From Desulfovibrio sp. MES5 (lineage in GTDB: Bacteria; Desulfobacterota; Desulfovibrionia; Desulfovibrionales; Desulfovibrionaceae): a stretch of 64,000 bases of DNA. The notes below the pieces were generated by a model. That model was not told the origin of the DNA, did not search any database, and saw only the letters and a program-made list of their open reading frames with translations. Below, in pieces: positions 47,432-54,901 of this stretch. The stretch is taken from positions 48,792-112,791 of the forward strand of contig NZ_MJUZ01000051.1 of NCBI RefSeq assembly GCF_002237645.1, given 5' to 3'. Made by a program: the position numbers and the translations under genes. The number at the start of each line of letters is the position of its first letter. The stretch's first letter is position 1.

Positions 47432-49012
47432 ATGGTTGATAAGGATTTACTCTCCATTCAGGAGGCCCGCGCCCTTGTACGCGCGGCGCGCAAAGCTCAG
47501 CCCGAATTCGCGCAATTGAGCCAGGACCGCGTGAACGAGGTTGTCAGGGCCGTGTCCGAAGCCACGGCTGCCCAGGCTGAAACCCTGGCCAACATGGCTG
47601 TGGAAGAAACCGGCTTCGGCAAGCCCCAGGACAAAAAGATCAAGAATCTGCTCGCCAGCGAAAAGGTCTATGCCTGCATCAAGGACATGAAGACCATAGG
47701 CGAACTGCATTCCGACCCGGTCAGCAAGATTGTGGAAATCGCCGTGCCCGTGGGCGTCATTGCCGGTATTGTGCCCTCCACCAATCCCACGTCCACGGTT
47801 ATCTATAAATCGCTTATCGCGCTCAAGGCGGGCAATGCCATTGTCTTCACCCCGCACCCCAGCGCCCGCAACTGCATCGCCAAAACCGTGGAGATCATCC
47901 AGAGCGCCCTGCGTTCCTGCCATGTGTCCCCCGATCTTGTGAGCAGCATCAGCATGCCTTCCATCGAAGGCACCAATGAGCTCATGAAGATCAGCGACCT
48001 TATCCTGGCCACCGGCGGCCCCGGCATGGTCAAGGCCGCGTACAGCTCCGGCACGCCCGCTCTGGGCGTGGGCGCTGGCAACGTGCCTGCCTACATCGAA
48101 CGCAGCGCCAACGTCGAAGACGCCGTGACCAAGATCATGAGCAGCAAAACCTTTGACAACGGCACCATCTGCGCTTCGGAGCAGTCCGTCGTCACCGACG
48201 CCTGCATTGCCGACAAGGTGCGCGCCACTATGGAAGCCCAGGGCTGCTACTTCCTCGCTGGCGACAAGCTCGCCAAGGTAAAGCAGGTCATGGAGCGCGG
48301 CAACGGCAGCATGAACCCCGCCATCGTGGGCCGCGACGCCCTGAGCATCGCGCGGATCGCTGGCATCGAAGTGCCGCAGGGCACCCGCCTGCTGGTTTCC
48401 GACGAAAAGGGCGTTGGCCCCAAGTATCCCTTCAGCAAGGAAAAGCTCACCGCCCTGTTGGGATTCTATGTGGTTGAAGACTGGCGTGAAGCCTGCGAAC
48501 TGTGCATCGCCCTGCTGCACAACGGCGGCGTGGGGCATTCCCTGGCCATCCATTCGCAGAATGAAGAAGTCATCCGCGAATTCGGACTCAAAAAGCCCGT
48601 TTCGCGCATGCTTGTGAACACTCCCTCGACCCAGGGGGCCGTGGGCATTTCCACAGGGCTCTTCCCCTCCTTCACCCTGGGCTGCGGCGCGGTGGGCGGC
48701 AGTGCAACGTCCGACAACGTGACGCCCCTGAATCTCCTCAACGTGCGCCGCGTGGCCTATGACCTGCACTCGCAGGGCTGCGCATGCGCAACCCCCGCCT
48801 CGTGCGGCGTTTCCACCGTGGCGGGCATCTCCCCCTCTGGATCTCCGGCGGGGGGCTATCCGCCTTCCGCCGGTCTTTCCGGCTGCTGCCACCACGGCGC
48901 CAGCCATGATGCCGTGGTGGCCCCGCAAGCTGCCGCAGCAGCGGCCGTGGGCGGTCTGGACATCAACGCCGTCACGGAAATGATCGTGGCGGAGCTGAAA
49001 AAGGTTTTATAA
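47432..49012 (+). CDS. cutF: CoA-acylating acetaldehyde dehydrogenase
   Basis: The protein has 526 residues of the PduP/EutE type. It oxidises acetaldehyde to acetyl-CoA with NAD+. The catalytic Cys247 lies in NGTICASEQ. A Gly/Ser/Cys-rich linker after residue 455 leads to a terminal amphipathic helix (DINAVTEMIVAELKKVL), which looks like a C-terminal encapsulation peptide. It removes the toxic aldehyde made by CutC within the shell. It lies close to the BMC-H genes and is transcribed with them. Confidence 0.92.
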   Translation: MVDKDLLSIQEARALVRAARKAQPEFAQLSQDRVNEVVRAVSEATAAQAETLANMAVEETGFGKPQDKKIKNLLASEKVYACIKDMKTIGELHSDPVSKIVEIAVPVGVIAGIVPSTNPTSTVIYKSLIALKAGNAIVFTPHPSARNCIAKTVEIIQSALRSCHVSPDLVSSISMPSIEGTNELMKISDLILATGGPGMVKAAYSSGTPALGVGAGNVPAYIERSANVEDAVTKIMSSKTFDNGTICASEQSVVTDACIADKVRATMEAQGCYFLAGDKLAKVKQVMERGNGSMNPAIVGRDALSIARIAGIEVPQGTRLLVSDEKGVGPKYPFSKEKLTALLGFYVVEDWREACELCIALLHNGGVGHSLAIHSQNEEVIREFGLKKPVSRMLVNTPSTQGAVGISTGLFPSFTLGCGAVGGSATSDNVTPLNLLNVRRVAYDLHSQGCACATPASCGVSTVAGISPSGSPAGGYPPSAGLSGCCHHGASHDAVVAPQAAAAAAVGGLDINAVTEMIVAELKKVL

Positions 49013-49088
49013 GCCCCGGCCCGGCCATGCCGCAGCCGCCAAACCAGCAATTTAAAAAATTATTTAAGAAATCTAAGGAGATACCGCT

Positions 49089-49376
49089 ATGACCAACTCA
49101 TCCAACGCCCTTGGCATGATTGAAACCCGTGGTCTCGTCGGCGCTGTTGAAGCCGCTGATGCCATGGTCAAGGCCGCCAACGTCACCCTTATCGGCCGCA
49201 GCCAGGTGGGCGGCGGTCTTGTCACCGTCATGGTGCGCGGCGATGTGGGCGCGGTGAAGGCCGCTACCGACGCCGGCGCTGCCGCCGCCAAAAAAGTTGG
49301 CGAGCTCGTCAGCGTGCACGTCATCCCCCGCCCCCACAGCGAAGTGGAGATGATCCTGCCCAAGCGCGAAGGCTAG
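49089..49376 (+). CDS. BMC-H hexameric shell protein (major), copy 1
   Basis: The protein has 95 residues: a single BMC domain, [20 protein letters not shown], with the pore-forming loop near RSQVGGG and closing [17 protein letters not shown]. It is nearly identical in the core to the product of 53117-53401. AAGGAG precedes the ATG. It is followed by a long hairpin (49402-49439), often a sign of protected mRNA for an abundant protein. Confidence 0.95.
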   Translation: MTNSSNALGMIETRGLVGAVEAADAMVKAANVTLIGRSQVGGGLVTVMVRGDVGAVKAATDAGAAAAKKVGELVSVHVIPRPHSEVEMILPKREG

Positions 49377-49401
49377 TTTACCCCTTACCCACACACCCGG
49401 C

Positions 49402-49439
49402 CCCGGCGGCGCACGGACCCTACTCCGTTCGCCGCCGGG
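49402..49439 (+). promoter_or_regulatory. Intercistronic hairpin after BMC-H copy 1
   Basis: CCCGGCGGCG (49402-49411) pairs with CGCCGCCGGG (49430-49439), and an inner ACGGA/TCCGT stem extends it. No U-run follows, so it is more likely an mRNA-stability element than a terminator. Confidence 0.55.
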
Positions 49440-49452
49440 CGGTGGAGCCGAG

Positions 49453-50133
49453 ATGAATACGCAGATGAACGAGCAAGTCCTTAAAGATATTCTGGCTGGC
49501 GTGGTGCGCAGGGTGCTGACCCAGGAATGTGCAGACTCCCCTGCCGCCGCAATGAATGCCGGGCCCATTCCGGTAGAAATTTCCGCCCGCCATGCCCATT
49601 TGAGCGTGGCAGACGCCATGACGCTTTTTGGCGAGGCCCTGCGTCCCGACAGGCCGCTTTCGCAGCCTGGACAGTTTTTGAGCACCGGCCGCGTGCGCCT
49701 GATCGGCCCCAAGGGCGTCATGGACAATGTGGCCGTGCTTGGCCCGGCCCGCAGCGTTTCGCAGGTGGAAATATCCCGCACGGACGCGCGCTCCCTGGGC
49801 ATCAACCCGCCCGTCCGCCAGAGCGGCGACATTGACGGCACGCCGGGCATCATCCTGGCGTCGTCCACAGGCATTGTGGGGCTGGAATGCGGCGTCATCG
49901 TGGCTTCGCGCCACATCCACATGCACACGGACGACGCCCGCCGCTTTGGCCTCAAAGACAAGGACATGGTCGACGTGCGGCTTGAAACCGAGCGCCCGAT
50001 GATTCTTGAAAACGTGCTGGTGCGCGTCAGCGACGACTTCAAGCTGGCCATGCACATTGACGCCGACGAAGGCAACAGCTCCGGCTGGAAGCCCGGCACA
50101 ACCGGAACCATCATTGGAATAAGCAGAGGCTAG
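49453..50133 (+). CDS. pduL: PduL-type phosphate acyltransferase
   Basis: The protein has 226 residues. An N-terminal amphipathic helix (MNEQVLKDILAGVVRRVLTQ) is a probable encapsulation peptide. Two PduL half-domains follow with the zinc motifs ISARHAHLS and VASRHIHMH. It converts acetyl-CoA to acetyl-phosphate, recycling CoA inside the shell and feeding ATP formation outside. It ends two bases before eutJ. Confidence 0.92.
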   Translation: MNTQMNEQVLKDILAGVVRRVLTQECADSPAAAMNAGPIPVEISARHAHLSVADAMTLFGEALRPDRPLSQPGQFLSTGRVRLIGPKGVMDNVAVLGPARSVSQVEISRTDARSLGINPPVRQSGDIDGTPGIILASSTGIVGLECGVIVASRHIHMHTDDARRFGLKDKDMVDVRLETERPMILENVLVRVSDDFKLAMHIDADEGNSSGWKPGTTGTIIGISRG

Positions 50134-50135
50134 CC

Positions 50136-50957
50136 ATGGACTTTACCGCCGCTGACAAGCTTATGGAGACCCTTGAAAAGTGCCGCGAAAAGCCCCGCAA
50201 GGTCACGCCTTCGGAGCCGCTTTATGTGGGCGTGGACCTGGGCACGGCCTATATTGTCGTGGTGGCGGTCAATGCCAAAAAACAGCCTGTGGCCTGCGCC
50301 ATGCGCTTTGCCCAGGTGGTCAGGGACGGCCTTATCGTCGATTACACGGGCGGCCTGCGCATCGTGCGCGAGCTTACCGAGGAACTGGAAGAAAAGCTGG
50401 GCCGCAAGCTTGAAAAAGCCGCCATCGCCGTGCCCCCCGGCACCAGCGAGCGCGACTGCGCAACCCACCGCCATGTGGCCGAAGGCGCGGGCTATCAGGT
50501 GACGGCCCTGCTGGACGAACCCACTGCGGCCAACAGCGTGCTTAACGTGCGTGACGGGGCCATTGTGGACATCGGCGGCGGCACCACGGGCATTGCGGTG
50601 CTTGAGGGCGGCAAGGTCGTCTATGTGGCGGACGAGCCCACCGGCGGCACCCATGTGAGCCTTGTGCTGGCGGGCAACTACGACATCAGCTTTGAAGAGG
50701 CCGAAGACCTGAAAAAGGACAAGGCCCGGCAAAAGGAAATCCTGCCCGTGGTGCGGCCCGTCATTGAAAAGATGGGTTCCATCATCCACAGGCATGTGCA
50801 GGGGCGCAACGTGTCGGCACTCTATCTTGTCGGCGGCACCTGCTGCCTGCCCGGTATGGAAGAAGTCATCCAGAAGTACACCGGCGTGCCCACGTTCAAG
50901 CCTGCCAACCCTTTTTTAGTGACGCCCCTTGGCATCGCCCTCAACTGCACGGACTAG
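50136..50957 (+). CDS. eutJ: EutJ-like Hsp70/actin-fold protein
   Basis: The protein has 273 residues. It contains actin/Hsp70-type phosphate loops (YVGVDLGTAYIVVVAV, IVDIGGGTTGIAVLEGGKVV and LVGGTCCLPGMEEV). EutJ-type proteins accompany BMC operons and are thought to aid folding or assembly. It lacks the Hsp70 substrate-binding domain. It is tightly packed between pduL and the flavoprotein-like gene. Confidence 0.9.
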   Translation: MDFTAADKLMETLEKCREKPRKVTPSEPLYVGVDLGTAYIVVVAVNAKKQPVACAMRFAQVVRDGLIVDYTGGLRIVRELTEELEEKLGRKLEKAAIAVPPGTSERDCATHRHVAEGAGYQVTALLDEPTAANSVLNVRDGAIVDIGGGTTGIAVLEGGKVVYVADEPTGGTHVSLVLAGNYDISFEEAEDLKKDKARQKEILPVVRPVIEKMGSIIHRHVQGRNVSALYLVGGTCCLPGMEEVIQKYTGVPTFKPANPFLVTPLGIALNCTD

Positions 50958-50963
50958 CATCAT

Positions 50964-51602
50964 ATGGAAGCCAAGCTGAAAGATACTGCCGTAACAACGG
51001 ACACGCAGGCTCTCATTGATGCCGTGGTGCAGCGCGTACTGGCCCAACTTGCCGCTGCCCCCCATGGCGACAAGTTGGCCAGTGCGCCGACGGTTGAAAT
51101 TCTGGCTCCGGCCGATGACAAGCTGGCGCACGAGGTTGCGTCGCGTCTTCCCGGAGCGCGGGTGCGCTTTGAAACCGCGAACCAGACGGAAGAAGCGGCG
51201 TTCTACGTCCTGCCGGAGCTTGGCTGTTCCGACATGGCCGACCTGGCACAGGGCAGGGCCTCAAGCATTGCCCTGCGTAAGGTGCTGGAACTGCTGCTCA
51301 AGGGTAAGGAAGTGCGCGTGCTGGGTTTTGCCTACCGCGCCTATGCGGAAACGGCTCCCTACGCCCTGATGCAGATGTATGAAGCGTACGAGGCCGCGCT
51401 TGCGGGTTTTGGCCTGACGGAGCTTGCGCCGCCCCCGGCAAAAGCCGCCAGTCTGCGCCAGAGCCTTGTAACGGCAGACCATGTGGCAGAGGCCGCCAGG
51501 ACAGGCGCGCAGACGCTGCGCGTGCCCCGCAAGGCGGTGGTGACGCCCCTGGCCCAGGAGGCCGCGGACAGTCACCATATGACCATTTTGAAAAATCTGT
51601 AG
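50964..51602 (+). CDS. BMC-associated flavoprotein-like protein (Eut hypothetical family)
   Basis: The protein has 212 residues. The N-terminal helix DTQALIDAVVQRVLAQLAA resembles an encapsulation peptide. The core YVLPELGCSDMADLAQGRAS and KVLELLLKGKEVRVLGFAYR resembles flavoprotein-like proteins that recur in BMC operons. Cofactor and reaction are not established. It lies between eutJ and the vertex gene. Confidence 0.65.
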   Translation: MEAKLKDTAVTTDTQALIDAVVQRVLAQLAAAPHGDKLASAPTVEILAPADDKLAHEVASRLPGARVRFETANQTEEAAFYVLPELGCSDMADLAQGRASSIALRKVLELLLKGKEVRVLGFAYRAYAETAPYALMQMYEAYEAALAGFGLTELAPPPAKAASLRQSLVTADHVAEAARTGAQTLRVPRKAVVTPLAQEAADSHHMTILKNL

Positions 51603-51609
51603 GTGTCGC

Positions 51610-51897
51610 ATGCTGATAGGCATTGTTGTAGGCAACGTCTGGGCCACCCGTAAGGAAGATTCCCTCAATGGGCTGAAGCTCATGGTAGTACAGCGGCTTG
51701 ATCTCGCCCACAACAAGCTGGCCGAAAGCTTTGTGGCGGTTGACTGTGTGGGCGCGGGCATAGGCGAACGGGTGCTCATCACCACCGGCAGTTCTGCCCG
51801 CAAGGCGCTCTACAATCAGGAATCGCCCGTTGATGCCGCCATAGTGGGCATTCTCGACCAGGAAGAAATGATGGGCAAAAAGCCGGAGAGCGAATAG
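51610..51897 (+). CDS. eutN: BMC vertex protein, EutN/CcmL family
   Basis: The protein has 95 residues. The beta-barrel pattern MLIGIVVGNVWATRKEDSLN, KLMVVQRLD, FVAVDCVGAGIGERVLITTG, DAAIVGILD defines the pentamer that caps shell vertices. The start at 51610 lies seven bases after the upstream stop. Confidence 0.94.
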   Translation: MLIGIVVGNVWATRKEDSLNGLKLMVVQRLDLAHNKLAESFVAVDCVGAGIGERVLITTGSSARKALYNQESPVDAAIVGILDQEEMMGKKPESE

Positions 51898-51900
51898 GCC

Positions 51901-52449
51901 ATGGATACTCTTGGCATTGTGGACAGCCGCAGCATAGCCGCCGGGGCCGAAATTACCGACGCCATGCTCAAGGCAGCGCCCGTTGCCCTCATACGGGCAT
52001 CGGTGATCTGCGCAGGACGCCTGATCATTCTGGTGGAAGGCGACCGCGAGGCTGTGGAAACGTCTGTGCGCGCTGCCGAGGACACGGGCTTTCACCTGGC
52101 CGGGCGCTACGTCATTTCGCCGGTTTCGCCCCAGGTGCAGGCAGCCCTGCGCCGCCAGCCCGCGCAAAGCGCTGGCAGGGCTATGGCCGTTGTGGAGTGT
52201 CGCAATGCGGCCGACGGCATCATGGCCGCCGACGTGGCCGTTAAAAAAGCTGCTATCAGTCTGATGCGCCTTGTCATGGGCCAGGGCATCGGCGGCAAAT
52301 CGTATTTTGTGCTGACGGGCGATGTGGCCTCTGTGCGCGAAGCCGCACAGGCTGCCGCCGACGCGCTGGGCAAGAGCCTGCAACAGATGGCGGTCATACC
52401 CCAGCCCGATGCGGAACTTATAAAGGCATTTACAGGCACGGGCCACTAG
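51901..52449 (+). CDS. Tandem-domain BMC shell protein (BMC-T) with pore-loop cysteine
   Basis: The protein has 182 residues and two BMC domains. Cys37 in SVICAGRLII sits in the same place as the cluster-binding cysteine of PduT (TTCPGRYLI in the paralogue at 56236). It might bind an Fe-S cluster at the trimer pore (inference). It starts three bases after eutN. Confidence 0.88.
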   Translation: MDTLGIVDSRSIAAGAEITDAMLKAAPVALIRASVICAGRLIILVEGDREAVETSVRAAEDTGFHLAGRYVISPVSPQVQAALRRQPAQSAGRAMAVVECRNAADGIMAADVAVKKAAISLMRLVMGQGIGGKSYFVLTGDVASVREAAQAAADALGKSLQQMAVIPQPDAELIKAFTGTGH

Positions 52450-52515
52450 AGCAGATAAACTATGGGAATATATACATTCTCAAAGTTTAAGGCACGCTCG
52501 CTTCGGCGTTTAACC

Positions 52516-52607
52516 GCGCAGATAAACTGCGCTTACGCCTCCGTAGCGAACGTCTGCTCACGCAGCCGCCAGAGCACGATAAGAGCAATTTAAAAGTTAA
52601 ATTGCTC
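52516..52607. repeat. Intergenic repeat with two hairpins
   Basis: GCGCAG-ATAAA-CTGCGC (52516-52532) and a perfect 11-bp palindrome arm pair, GAGCAATTTAA (52583-52593) with TTAAATTGCTC (52597-52607). The second matches a family of AGAGCA-type repeats found elsewhere in the right half. It separates two gene blocks of the operon. Confidence 0.6.
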
Positions 52608-52655
52608 CAGAGCGGCTACCATAAAACCCGCCCCGCGCGGGCCTGAGAGGTACTT

Positions 52656-52997
52656 ATGAGCAAGACTTTGATAACTGTGGACAACCTGCAGGACTACGTT
52701 ACCGGCAACCGCCTGACAATGGACGGCTCCAAAATCCTCACTGCCGGAGCGCGTGACGAGCTGACCAGACGCGGCATTGAAATAACCTGGGCCGATGCCC
52801 CGGCAGAGTCCTGCTGCGGCTGCTGCGGCGGCGACCACAAGGCCGAAAACGCCACTGCCTGCCACAGCCCCGAACAGGAAGAGCTGCTCATCGGCGTGGC
52901 CGCCATCATCAAGGAACACTACAATATTACCGATCCCGAAGAGTTGCGGAAGGTCACGCTGGAAACCGTGGCCGCCATCAACGGTGGGTTCAAATAA
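52656..52997 (+). CDS. Small cysteine-rich BMC-associated protein, 113 aa
   Basis: The N-terminal part (LITVDNLQDYVTGNRLTMDG, then ILTAGARDELTRRGIEITWA) resembles the start of EutT/EutQ-type proteins, a possible targeting region. A CCGCCGG cluster follows at about residues 52-58, and a helical tail. The paired cysteines suggest metal or Fe-S binding. The function is unknown. The start at 52656 is preceded by GAGAGG. Confidence 0.65.
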   Translation: MSKTLITVDNLQDYVTGNRLTMDGSKILTAGARDELTRRGIEITWADAPAESCCGCCGGDHKAENATACHSPEQEELLIGVAAIIKEHYNITDPEELRKVTLETVAAINGGFK

Positions 52998-53116
52998 CAA
53001 CAACCATCCCGGGTCAGCGCCCGGGGCGGGAAAATTCCGGCGCGGCGCGCGACGCCCGCTGTAAACGATTTTCGGGTCTGCCCCGAAAAACAACCCCTTG
53101 AGGTAAGGAGACGACA

Positions 53117-53401
53117 ATGGCGATGATGACTGACGCTTTGGGAATGATTGAAACCCGTGGTCTGGTGGGCGCTGTGGAAGCTGCTGATGCTATGGTGAAG
53201 GCTGCCAACGTGACCCTGATCGGCCGCGAACAGGTGGGTTCCGGTCTTGTGACCGTTATGGTGCGCGGCGATGTGGGCGCAGTGAAGGCCGCTACCGACG
53301 CTGGCGCTGCCGCCGCTTCGCGTGTGGGCGACCTTGTGAGCGTGCACGTGATCCCCCGCCCTCACGAAGAAGTGGAAATGATTCTGCCCAAATGCAAGTA
53401 A
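53117..53401 (+). CDS. BMC-H hexameric shell protein, copy 2
   Basis: The protein has 94 residues. It differs from copy 1 (49089) mainly at the N-terminus and at a few positions (REQVGSG for RSQVGGG, ASRVGDL for AKKVGEL). Nucleotide differences are mostly synonymous, indicating an older duplication under selection. AAGGAG precedes the ATG, and a 10-bp hairpin follows (53443-53470). Confidence 0.95.
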   Translation: MAMMTDALGMIETRGLVGAVEAADAMVKAANVTLIGREQVGSGLVTVMVRGDVGAVKAATDAGAAAASRVGDLVSVHVIPRPHEEVEMILPKCK

Positions 53402-53442
53402 GGCCGTGCAAGGCTTTACTGACCAAGCTCACACGACGGTGA

Positions 53443-53470
53443 CGCGGGGGCGAACTGCTCCGCCCCCGCG
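53443..53470 (+). promoter_or_regulatory. Intercistronic hairpin after BMC-H copy 2
   Basis: CGCGGGGGCG (53443-53452) pairs perfectly with CGCCCCCGCG (53461-53470) around an 8-base loop. It has the same position relative to its shell gene as the hairpin after copy 1. Confidence 0.55.
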
Positions 53471-53488
53471 AATACCCCGGAGGACAAC

Positions 53489-54595
53489 GTGACCCAGTTT
53501 TACGGAAAGACAAAGATCTGCTACGGCCCCTACGCACTGGAAACTCTTGAAAGTTTTCCGGCAAGTCACGCCTTTGTGGTAACCGATCCCTTTATGGTCA
53601 AAAGCGGTTTTGCCAATCAGGCGGTCAGCCACCTGAAACGCAAGGGCATAAGCTTTGACATTTTTTCCGGCGTGGAGCCAGACCCCACGCTGCAGGCCGT
53701 GGTGGAAGCCACGGGGCTTTTTCTGCGCAGCAAGGCCGACATGATCCTCGCCCTTGGCGGCGGTTCCGCCATTGATATGGCCAAGGCCATATCCTACTTC
53801 GGCCGCAAGGCCGACCAGAACAGAAAAACCCTGCTGGTGGCCATTCCCACCACCAGCGGCACCGGCTCGGAAGTGACCTCCATCGCCGTCATCACCGACA
53901 AGGTGAACGCGGTCAAAATCCCGCTGAACGACGAACTGCTCATCCCCGATGCCGCCATTCTTGACGCGCGCTTTACCCGCACGGTGCCGCCGCAGGTGAC
54001 GGCCTCCACGGGCATGGACGTGCTCACCCACGCGGTCGAGGCCTACACCTCCCGCCACAGCAATGTTTTTACGGCCATCTACGCCGAAAGGGCCATCCGC
54101 AACGTCTTTTCCTATCTGCACCGCGCCTATTCGCAGGGCGACGACATGATAGCCAGAGACAACATGCTCATCGGCTCCTGCATGGCTGGCCTTGCCTTCA
54201 CCAACAGCGGCCTTGGCATCACGCACAGCATGGCCCACAGCCTGGGCGGCCTGTTCCATATTCCTCACGGTCTGGCCAACGCCGTTCTGCTGCCTGTGGT
54301 CATTGATTTCAACAGCTTTGACGCTGGCGTGAAGTACCGTGAAATCGCCGAAATGGTCGGCCTGCCCGCCGCCACGGTGGAAGAAGGCACGAGAAACCTT
54401 GTGAGCGCCGTACGCGACCTCAACGCTTCCATGGGCATTCCGGCCCACGTGCGCGAACTCAAGGTCAATGAAAGCGAATACCGCAAGAGCCTGGACGCCA
54501 TGGCGGCCAACGCTCTTGAAGACATCTGCACTGAAAGCAACCCGCGCATGCCCTCTCACGACGACATCGTCAAACTGCTGGAAAGCGTCTGGTAG
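53489..54595 (+). CDS. cutO: Iron-containing alcohol dehydrogenase
   Basis: The protein has 368 residues of the Fe-ADH family, with NAD-binding ALGGGSAIDMAKAI and metal-ligand histidines in ITHSMAHSLGGLFHIPHG. It reduces acetaldehyde to ethanol and regenerates NAD+ for CutF inside the shell. GTG start at 53489 with GGAGGACAAC upstream. It is followed by a 306-base gap holding a MITE-like inverted repeat. Confidence 0.92.
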   Translation: MTQFYGKTKICYGPYALETLESFPASHAFVVTDPFMVKSGFANQAVSHLKRKGISFDIFSGVEPDPTLQAVVEATGLFLRSKADMILALGGGSAIDMAKAISYFGRKADQNRKTLLVAIPTTSGTGSEVTSIAVITDKVNAVKIPLNDELLIPDAAILDARFTRTVPPQVTASTGMDVLTHAVEAYTSRHSNVFTAIYAERAIRNVFSYLHRAYSQGDDMIARDNMLIGSCMAGLAFTNSGLGITHSMAHSLGGLFHIPHGLANAVLLPVVIDFNSFDAGVKYREIAEMVGLPAATVEEGTRNLVSAVRDLNASMGIPAHVRELKVNESEYRKSLDAMAANALEDICTESNPRMPSHDDIVKLLESVW

Positions 54596-54681
54596 TCGTG
54601 CGCAGAAGTGCACAGATTTTGTCCATAGTAGTGACGTGATTTTCACTGCGGGGACAGCCCGCGCAAAAACCCGGGGCATGG

Positions 54682-54807
54682 GGAAACGCTGATTTATTCC
54701 GTTTGGCGGCGTTGCTTCACTTTTTTTGAAACAGTCGAGGACGGAAGAGTCCACTCCTGCTTCAAAAAAAGATCGCGCCTTGCCAAACGAAACAACTGCG
54801 CGTTTCC
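54682..54807. repeat. MITE-like long inverted repeat
   Basis: The outer arms GGAAACGC (54682-54689) and GCGTTTCC (54800-54807) enclose imperfect arms 54700-54734 and 54757-54789, both rich in CGTTTGGC, CTTTTTTTGAA and CAG. The element is about 126 bases and non-coding. It may be a non-autonomous transposable repeat or a REP-like mRNA element. The rest of the 54596-54901 gap has no gene. Confidence 0.6.
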
Positions 54808-54901
54808 AGGAGGCTCTTTAATCAGTGCTTCCTTAAATGCTCCAGACAGTGCCAGAGCGCTTTTAAGTTGAAACTGCTCTAAAATACTCCAAGAGGATGT
54901 C

